A stretch of DNA of 64,000 bases from Eggerthella lenta DSM 2243 (GTDB taxonomy: Bacteria > Actinomycetota > Coriobacteriia > Coriobacteriales > Eggerthellaceae): NCBI RefSeq assembly GCF_000024265.1, contig NC_013204.1:1166180-1230179 (forward strand), in the 5' to 3' direction. Below are positions 58,246 to 64,000 of this stretch, in pieces. The position numbers and the translations under genes were made by a program. Position 1 is the stretch's first letter, and each line of letters starts with the position of its first letter. A model generated the notes under the pieces. The model was not told the DNA's origin, did no database searches, and saw nothing but the letters and a program-made list of their open reading frames with translations.

Positions 58246-60609
58246 ATGAGGAAATCCGCGGATCAGGCATTGCCGTCGCTGTCGCGACGGACGTTCGTCG
58301 CGGCCGCCGCCACGACGGGCGCCGCCGCAGCGTTGGGGCTTTCCGGATGCAGCCCGAAGGCCGACACGGAGGCCGGCGCCGGCGCCGATGCCGAGGGTGC
58401 GGCGCCGGACCCCTACGCCGACGCGCAGGTGTTCTATTCCACCTGCCCGCCCGAGTGCCAGCACCACAACCTGAAAGGCTACGTGGTGGACGGCAAGCTG
58501 GTGAAGGTGGAGTCGTCCGAGCTGAACGACTGCGCGGCCTGCGCGCGCGGCATCAGCCGCTCGCAGATGGTGAACGACCCCGACCGCCTGACCATGCCGC
58601 TTCTGCTGGACGGCGAGAAGGGCAGCGGCCAGTTCAAGGAGATCAGCTGGGACGAGGCGTTCGACCTCATCGAGCAGAAGTTCAAGGACGCCATCGCGAC
58701 CGACGGCAACAAGTCCATCTGCTACGTCACCGGCTCCGGCAACTTCGGCGCCATGCACGGCCCGGTGGCCAACGCGTTCTTCGGGCACCTGGGCGGCGCG
58801 TCGACCACGGTGGGCTCGCTGTGCTGCGCGGGCACCACGGCGGCCATCGTGCCCATCTACGGCAAGCGCTTCCTCGACTGCCGCAACCAGATCGAGAACA
58901 GCACCTACGTCGTGGTGTGGGGCAACAACCCCGCCATCTCGAAGCAGGGCTACTTCCAGCGCTTCGAGCACGTGGTGGAGAACGGCGGCAAGCTCGTGGT
59001 GATCGACCCCATCTACACGGAGTCGGCCGCCAAGGCCACCGACTGGCTGCAGCCCTGGCCCGGCACCGACGCGGCGCTCGGCCTGGCCATGCTCAAGGTC
59101 ATCGTGGACGAGCGGCTCTACGACGAGGAGTTCCTGCTCGCGCACACGTGCGCGCCGTGCCTCGTGGACCGCGCGACGGGCGAGCCCGTGCTGAAGAACG
59201 CCGACGACCCCGCGTCGTTCGTCGTGTTCGACAAGAAGAGCGGCGAGGTGGTGCCGCACGACCAGAGCGGCATCGAGGCGGCCCTCACGCTGGACGGCAC
59301 CGACGCGGCCGACGCCTACCAAACCGAGTTCGAGCTGATCGTGGCCGAGGCGTCCGCGTGGGATCTCGCGGCGGCCGAGGAGGAGTGCGGCGTTCCCGCG
59401 GCGGACATCGAGCGCATCGCGAAGGAGTACGCGGGCGCCGAGCACGCGATGATCGTGCAGAACATGGGCGGCTTCATGCGCACCGAGAACGGCACGTACG
59501 CCACGGCCGTGGGTGCGTACCTGGCGGCGTTCTGCGGCCAGGTGGGGCACGTCGGCGACGGCGTGAGCGACGCGGGCGGCATGAACGAGGTGGCCACGGG
59601 CAACCCGCTCGAGGTGCCGAAGGCCACCGAGGAGGTGGCAGCCATCCCGCGCTTCACGTTCGGCGAGGCCGTCCTGAACGAGGATCCCGTGAAGGTGAAC
59701 GTGCTGTGGTCGATGACGGGCAACCCCATGACGCAGTGGCCCAACACGGGCATGGTGAAGAAGGCGCTCGAGAAGATCCCGTTCGTGGTGACGGTGGACC
59801 AGTACCTCACGTCCACGGCGCTGTACTCAAACCTCGTGCTGCCGTGCACCGGCATCTTCGAGACCGAGGGCGTGCTGGCCAACGCGCGCAGCCACTGGAT
59901 CCAGCTCATGGAGAAGGCGGTCGACGGCCCGGGCGAGTCGAAGAGCGACCTCGAGATCTTCGCCGAGCTGGCCCGCCGCTTCGGCTTCGGCGACGCGTTC
60001 GACGTGCCCATGAAGGACCTCATCTCCAACGTGCTGGAGCCCACGGGCATCACCTACGACGAGCTCGTGGAGAAGAAGGCCGTCGACGTGGTGGGCAAGG
60101 ACTACATCCCCTACAAGGACGGCGTGTTCTTCACCGCGTCGAAGAAAGCCGAGTTCTGGGTGGGCGCCTGGAAGAAGGAGGGCTTCAACCCCATCTGCAG
60201 CTACGCCCGCTCCGAGGAAGACGCGCGCAACGGCGATGAGCTGGCGGCGAAGTACCCGCTATTCAGCGTGCAGCGCAAGACGTACCGCAGCGTGCACTCC
60301 ACGTTCAACAACCTGGAGTGGATGGACGAGGTGTGCGATCGGAAGCCGGTCGTCCTGCTGAACGAGGCGGACGCCGAGGCGCGCGGCATCGCCGACGGGG
60401 ACGCGGTGGTCGTGTTCAACGACCGCGGCGAGCATCGCGGCGTGGCCGAGGTGAACGACCGCATCAAGGCCGGCGTGGTGGGCTTGCAGAACGGCTGGTG
60501 GGAGCAGCAGGGCGGCTCGTCGAGCTACGTCACCAACGACAAGTGGAAGACGCTCGGCGGCACCCACTGCTGCAACCAGACCCTCGTCGACGTGAAGAAG
60601 GAGGCGTAA
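58246..60609 (+). CDS. Tat-exported molybdopterin oxidoreductase catalytic subunit, lipobox-bearing
   Basis: 787-residue DMSO reductase-superfamily protein. SRRTFVAA (13-20) is the Tat motif and LSGC (Cys35) a lipobox. The N-terminal cluster motif reads CPPECQHHN (67-75) and later NDCAACARG (94-102): the third Cys expected four residues after Cys71 is Asn75, so ligands may be His74 or Cys96, or the cluster may be missing. SLCCAGTT (Cys193/194) is the probable Mo-ligand region. The C-terminal pterin domain is complete. Start 58246 follows GAGGAGAGGAG. It is co-transcribed with a FeS subunit and likely regulated by the divergent two-component system. Substrate unknown. Confidence 0.86.
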   Translation: MRKSADQALPSLSRRTFVAAAATTGAAAALGLSGCSPKADTEAGAGADAEGAAPDPYADAQVFYSTCPPECQHHNLKGYVVDGKLVKVESSELNDCAACARGISRSQMVNDPDRLTMPLLLDGEKGSGQFKEISWDEAFDLIEQKFKDAIATDGNKSICYVTGSGNFGAMHGPVANAFFGHLGGASTTVGSLCCAGTTAAIVPIYGKRFLDCRNQIENSTYVVVWGNNPAISKQGYFQRFEHVVENGGKLVVIDPIYTESAAKATDWLQPWPGTDAALGLAMLKVIVDERLYDEEFLLAHTCAPCLVDRATGEPVLKNADDPASFVVFDKKSGEVVPHDQSGIEAALTLDGTDAADAYQTEFELIVAEASAWDLAAAEEECGVPAADIERIAKEYAGAEHAMIVQNMGGFMRTENGTYATAVGAYLAAFCGQVGHVGDGVSDAGGMNEVATGNPLEVPKATEEVAAIPRFTFGEAVLNEDPVKVNVLWSMTGNPMTQWPNTGMVKKALEKIPFVVTVDQYLTSTALYSNLVLPCTGIFETEGVLANARSHWIQLMEKAVDGPGESKSDLEIFAELARRFGFGDAFDVPMKDLISNVLEPTGITYDELVEKKAVDVVGKDYIPYKDGVFFTASKKAEFWVGAWKKEGFNPICSYARSEEDARNGDELAAKYPLFSVQRKTYRSVHSTFNNLEWMDEVCDRKPVVLLNEADAEARGIADGDAVVVFNDRGEHRGVAEVNDRIKAGVVGLQNGWWEQQGGSSSYVTNDKWKTLGGTHCCNQTLVDVKKEA

Positions 60610-60612
60610 GCC

Positions 60613-61212
60613 ATGGCGCTCGGATTCTGGATGAACAACAAGAACTGCTACGGATGCAAGACATGCTCCATCGCCTGCAAGAGCGAGAAGCAGCTTGACC
60701 AGGGCGTGCTGCTGCGCCATGTCACGGAGATCAAGCAGGACGACCCGCGGGCGCTGTCGTTTTTGTCCCTGTCGTGCAACCACTGCGACGAGCCCGCGTG
60801 CGTGGCGAACTGCCCCGTGCAGGCCTACACGAAGCTGGAGAACGGCATCGTGCAGCAGAACCACGACCTGTGCATCGGCTGCAAGACGTGCATCGAGGCG
60901 TGCCCGTACCATGCGCCGTGCTACGACGAGCAGGAGAGCAAGACGTACAAGTGCGACATGTGCACGGACCGGCAGGAGCGCGGCGAGCTGCCCGCCTGCG
61001 TGGCGGCGTGCCCCGGCATGAACCTCGCGGTGGGCGAGATGGCCGACCTCGAGAAAGCGCACCAGGCCGACATCGTGTCGGACGACGCGGTGGAGACGAA
61101 GCCGAACTTCGTGATCACCGTCGATCCGGCGCTTTCCGCCGAGCCCGACGACACCGCCGTGGAGGCGCGCGCCGCCGAGCTGGCCGCGTCCAAGACCGCG
61201 AAGAAGGCGTAA
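60613..61212 (+). CDS. 4Fe-4S ferredoxin-type electron-transfer subunit (DmsB-like)
   Basis: 199-residue subunit with four clusters: CYGCKTCSIAC (12-22), CNHCDEPACVANCP (about 55-68), CIGCKTCIEACP (about 87-98) and CDMCTDR...CVAACP. It is the standard DmsB architecture, without a signal peptide, so it is exported together with the Tat-carrying catalytic subunit. The start follows GGAGG and is three bases after the catalytic gene's stop. No membrane anchor gene (DmsC/NrfD) follows; instead a terminator does. Confidence 0.92.
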   Translation: MALGFWMNNKNCYGCKTCSIACKSEKQLDQGVLLRHVTEIKQDDPRALSFLSLSCNHCDEPACVANCPVQAYTKLENGIVQQNHDLCIGCKTCIEACPYHAPCYDEQESKTYKCDMCTDRQERGELPACVAACPGMNLAVGEMADLEKAHQADIVSDDAVETKPNFVITVDPALSAEPDDTAVEARAAELAASKTAKKA

Positions 61213-61263
61213 ACCCCTCCGGCTCCGCGCGCCCTCTCCCTCCCGGCGCGCAGGGTTTCTGCG

Positions 61264-61291
61264 AACGGCCCCGCACTGGCGGGGCCGTTTT
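61264..61291 (+). terminator. Intrinsic terminator of the second Mo operon
   Basis: Perfect 11-bp stem AACGGCCCCGC/GCGGGGCCGTT (61264-61274 with 61279-61289), ACTG loop, followed by TTTT overlap. It separates the Mo-FeS pair from the next gene, which therefore probably has its own promoter. Confidence 0.85.
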
Positions 61292-61458
61292 GCCTGTTCG
61301 GCGGCATCCTCCGGATCGTACGATGCCCCCTGAACCCAAGATGGTTCGCTTCGACGATGGCGCGCGCCGCCTCCGTTTCCCTACCATGCTCTTCGCGCGG
61401 GGGAGCCGGCCGGACGTTCGGCCGCCGCGCGGACGAGAACAGGAGAGGAAGGAGACCG

Positions 61459-63258
61459 ATGCACGCACAACGCAAGATCGCGCTGGTCGCCGTGTGCGCC
61501 TTGTTGGGGACGGTCGGCATCGCCGGCTGCGCTCCCCAAACGAACGAGGCGCTTGCGACGGGCGACCAGCAAACCCCGCAAGCGGAGGGGCACGAGTACA
61601 CCGACGAGCAGCAGTCGATCATCGACGGCGAGGAGGGCACGGTATACGACGGCATCTCGCTCGACGCCTACCCGGGCAAGGACTACCTCGACGGCATGCA
61701 CGACATGTGGGACGCCAACGTGGACCAGTGGGCGCCCGAGCTGCGCACGCTGCCGAGCGGCCAGATCGTGCAGCGCACCCCGAGCGAGCTCGCCGAGCGC
61801 GCCCGCCAGGGCAAGACGCCGTACAACATCTACCGGCTGAACAACGACAACCGCGGCTGCAACAGCTGCCACGCCGACCTCGACGCGACGCTGCAGCACC
61901 TCGCGCAGACCATGCACCCCTCGCCGAACAGCCCGGCGCTCGACGCCGAGATGACGGTGGACCAGTGCCTGTTCTGCCACACGTACTCGCCGGGCTACAT
62001 CCCCACGCAGTACGAGTTCGGCACGCTCATCCACAACATCCATTACGGCTTGGAGGCCGACAGTCAGTTCGAGGACGAGTACAAGGGAAATTGCTACTCC
62101 TGCCACGACGCCACCAACGATGGCGAGGGCATGGCGCTGTGGGACCAGACCAAGTTCGAGCGCCTGCGCGGCGTGACGAAGGTCGAGAACGTCGAGGGCG
62201 ACTTCTCCATCGACCAGGAAGCCACGATGGCGCAGGAGGACATGTTCAACATGGACGCCTGGAACCGCCTGTACGACCGCATGCGCTCCGGCGCCGAGTA
62301 CGCCGACACGCCCATGCCCCAGAGCCTGTTCGACAGCTGGCCCATCACGGTGGACGGCGAGGTGAACAGCCCCTACACCGCGCTTCTGCCCGATCTCGTG
62401 AAAGAGGCCGAGGCGGCCGGCGTCACCGTGACGAAGGTGTCGAAGGAAGTGTGCAACTGGAACGGCACCGGCGCCGGATCGGTGAGCAACGTGGAGATCA
62501 CCGGCATACCCGTGAGCTGGCTCATCGAGCGCGCGGGCGGTTACGCCGACAACGCCGACATCAACGGCGTGCGCGTCATGCGCGCCGACGGCTCGTCCAA
62601 GCGCGCCATGCCGCTCGACAAGGTAGACGGCGGCGAGGCGTTCCTCGTGTACAAGATCAACGGCGAGCAGCTGACCGCGGCCAACGGCTTCCCGTGCACG
62701 AACTGGTGCGAGGGCGTCGACCCCGAGGTGAACTCCAAGCAGATGAACGAGTACAAGGTGGTCACCGACGCCCCCGACTTCGACGATCACGTGTACGAGT
62801 TCGAGCATCACGACGGCAACCCGAACGGTTGGATCGACGCCGACGGGAACTGGACGAACAAGCCCAACGCCACCGTGCTGGGCGTGCCCGAGGGCCTCGT
62901 CATCCAGAACGGCCAGCCCTACACGTTCCACGGCTACGTGGACGCCTACGACGAGAAGATCGCGAGCGTCGAGTTCTCGATGGACTTCGGCAAAACGTGG
63001 ACGAAGCACGACCTGGGCGACACCGACGTCAACAAGCTCGTCTGGTTCGACTTCACCTGGACGCCTCAGGAGGAGAGCGCCTACTGCCTGCAGCTGCGCG
63101 CCACCACGGAAAGCGGCCTCGTGAGCCCGCAGATCCAAACGGTCATGGTGAACGCGAAGGACGCGATGCCCGCCGCCGACGAGACGGTCGTCATCGACAC
63201 CCCGTCGCTCGTCGCCCCGAAGACGGCGGCTGCCGAAGTGGCCGAAGGAAAGGAGTAG
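61459..63258 (+). CDS. Fusion of triheme cytochrome c with sulfite-oxidase-fold molybdopterin domain, lipoprotein
   Basis: 599-residue protein. N-terminus with hydrophobic core and IAGC (Cys24) lipobox. Then three CXXCH motifs: CNSCH (134-138), CLFCH (170-174), CYSCH (212-216), with extra His (147, 153, 192, 195) as potential distal ligands. Residues about 290-480 resemble the Oxidored_molyb fold: KEVCNWNG, with Cys near 332 in the position of the sulfite-oxidase Mo ligand, and the ITGIPVSWLIERAGG segment. The last about 120 residues match the Mo-co dimerisation immunoglobulin-like domain (SVEFSMDFGKTW). Start 61459 follows GAAGGAGA. It is followed by a second protein of this fold. Confidence 0.8.
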   Translation: MHAQRKIALVAVCALLGTVGIAGCAPQTNEALATGDQQTPQAEGHEYTDEQQSIIDGEEGTVYDGISLDAYPGKDYLDGMHDMWDANVDQWAPELRTLPSGQIVQRTPSELAERARQGKTPYNIYRLNNDNRGCNSCHADLDATLQHLAQTMHPSPNSPALDAEMTVDQCLFCHTYSPGYIPTQYEFGTLIHNIHYGLEADSQFEDEYKGNCYSCHDATNDGEGMALWDQTKFERLRGVTKVENVEGDFSIDQEATMAQEDMFNMDAWNRLYDRMRSGAEYADTPMPQSLFDSWPITVDGEVNSPYTALLPDLVKEAEAAGVTVTKVSKEVCNWNGTGAGSVSNVEITGIPVSWLIERAGGYADNADINGVRVMRADGSSKRAMPLDKVDGGEAFLVYKINGEQLTAANGFPCTNWCEGVDPEVNSKQMNEYKVVTDAPDFDDHVYEFEHHDGNPNGWIDADGNWTNKPNATVLGVPEGLVIQNGQPYTFHGYVDAYDEKIASVEFSMDFGKTWTKHDLGDTDVNKLVWFDFTWTPQEESAYCLQLRATTESGLVSPQIQTVMVNAKDAMPAADETVVIDTPSLVAPKTAAAEVAEGKE

Positions 63259-63266
63259 GAGCGCTC

Positions 63267-64000
63267 ATGAACAAGCCAGCTCAGAAGATCATGGCCGGCG
63301 TGGCGGGCGCGGTGCTGCTCGCATCCGGCGCCGGCGCGGCCCTTGCCGCCCAGCAGCCCGCGGCTGCGGACGGGGGCTCCCGGCCCGTCGGCGCCACCCA
63401 CACGGTGGCCGACCACGACATCCGCGCCCAGTGGCTGGGCGAGGAATCCGACTACGTGCGCGTCGCGGACGTGCAGGGGTCGTTCACGTTCAATCAGGAG
63501 GGCGTCACGCCCAACGACGAGCTGTTCAACGTGTTCGGAACCGCCATCCTGTCGATGTGCTCCAAGCCCGCGCCCGAGCTTGCCGCCGGGCAGGACGGCG
63601 TGGCCACCTACTTCGTGAACGTGGGCGGGCACGTGAAGGAGAGCTTCACGGTGGACCTGTCCGAGCTCGACGACGAGGAGCAGGAGGCGCTCATGGGCTG
63701 CTCGTGCGCCACGGGGTCGCCCTTCGGCCAGGCGGCCGTCATCGGCGTGCCGCTGGCGTCGGTGGTGGGCATGGCCGACCTCGAGGACGGCGTGAACACC
63801 GTGACGGCCTACGGCGCGGACGGCTACGGCGAGCCGCTGCCGCTGCAGTACGCGCTCGACAAGAACGCGCTGCTCGTGTACCAGGTGAACGGCGAGGAGC
63901 TGAAGGCGTCGGAGGGCTCGAGCCTGCAGCTGTGGATGCCCGAGACGGTGGCGCGCTACTTCACGCGCAACATCGCCAGCATCGAGCTCACGCGCGAGGA
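63267..64000 (+). CDS. Exported sulfite-oxidase-fold molybdopterin-like protein, truncated by window edge
   Basis: The frame is open from ATG 63267 to the last base, 244 complete codons with the rest outside. Sec-type signal peptide (MNKPAQKIMAGVAGAVLLA, with ALAA cleavage near residue 28). The region with MGCSCATGSPFGQAAVIGVPLASVVG resembles the Oxidored_molyb fold near its Mo-ligand Cys, and YQVNGEELKASEGSSLQLWMPE matches the later strand found also in the previous gene. No haem motif is seen in the visible part. It is eight bases after the fusion gene, so they are an operon; it may be a partner subunit. Confidence 0.75.
   Translation, partial: MNKPAQKIMAGVAGAVLLASGAGAALAAQQPAAADGGSRPVGATHTVADHDIRAQWLGEESDYVRVADVQGSFTFNQEGVTPNDELFNVFGTAILSMCSKPAPELAAGQDGVATYFVNVGGHVKESFTVDLSELDDEEQEALMGCSCATGSPFGQAAVIGVPLASVVGMADLEDGVNTVTAYGADGYGEPLPLQYALDKNALLVYQVNGEELKASEGSSLQLWMPETVARYFTRNIASIELTRE

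Overview
The window is high-GC, gene-dense DNA that looks like the chromosome of an anaerobic Coriobacteriia member of the Eggerthellaceae, most likely Eggerthella lenta or a close relative. This is an inference from four things: repeated Tat-exported FAD-dependent reductases, exported molybdenum enzymes and multiheme cytochromes c; many membrane-spanning LuxR-type regulators; the lack of rplB after rplW; and actinobacterial signals such as GTG/TTG starts and strong GGAGG ribosome sites. No tRNA, rRNA, CRISPR array or prophage was seen.

Layout. 1-4.6 kb: translation operon rpsG-fusA-rpsJ-rplC-rplD-rplW, ending in a strong terminator where the S10 operon would normally continue. 4.7-7.6 kb: serA-like dehydrogenase, bacterioferritin, yebC. 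7.6-13.5 kb: first redox/catabolic block (Tat flavoprotein, TetR regulator, exported amidohydrolase, membrane LuxR regulator). 13.6-16.5 kb: ruvC-ruvA-ruvB and a DUF6483-like gene. 16.5-20.4 kb: LuxR regulator, second flavoprotein and a coiled-coil protein. 20.5-27.7 kb: cold-shock protein, queuosine genes (queA, queH, tgt) around a HAD phosphatase, then a fused secDF. 27.8-40.2 kb: three LuxR regulators, each divergent from an enzyme unit (flavoprotein + triheme cytochrome; flavoprotein; M20 amidohydrolase + YfcC-type transporter). 40.3-45.2 kb: small proteins, an XRE regulator with a palindromic site, and an ECF riboflavin-uptake operon behind an FMN riboswitch. 45.3-48.9 kb: ATC-hydrolase-like protein, alanine/glycine:cation symporter and a complete IS256-family element with an 8-bp target duplication. 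49.2-64 kb: two molybdenum-enzyme clusters, one divergent from a LuxR regulator and one divergent from a two-component system whose sensor has a CXXCH haem motif, then a cytochrome c / sulfite-oxidase-fold fusion and a second sulfite-oxidase-fold protein cut by the window edge.

How it works together. The dominant theme is modular anaerobic respiration outside the membrane: exported, often lipid-anchored oxidoreductases (flavin or Mo-bis-MGD) fed by c-type cytochromes or ferredoxin-like subunits, each next to its own membrane regulator, presumably so that each reductase is induced only by its substrate. Housekeeping genes are interleaved. The riboflavin importer fits the heavy flavin demand, although that link is only circumstantial.

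The most unusual items are the triheme-cytochrome/sulfite-oxidase-fold fusion, the haem-motif sensor kinase divergent from a Mo-enzyme with an incomplete FeS cysteine set, the pentahaem protein with CX3CH and CX4CH motifs, a two-copy inverted-repeat element between convergent genes, and G-tract dyads in the LuxR-associated promoter regions.
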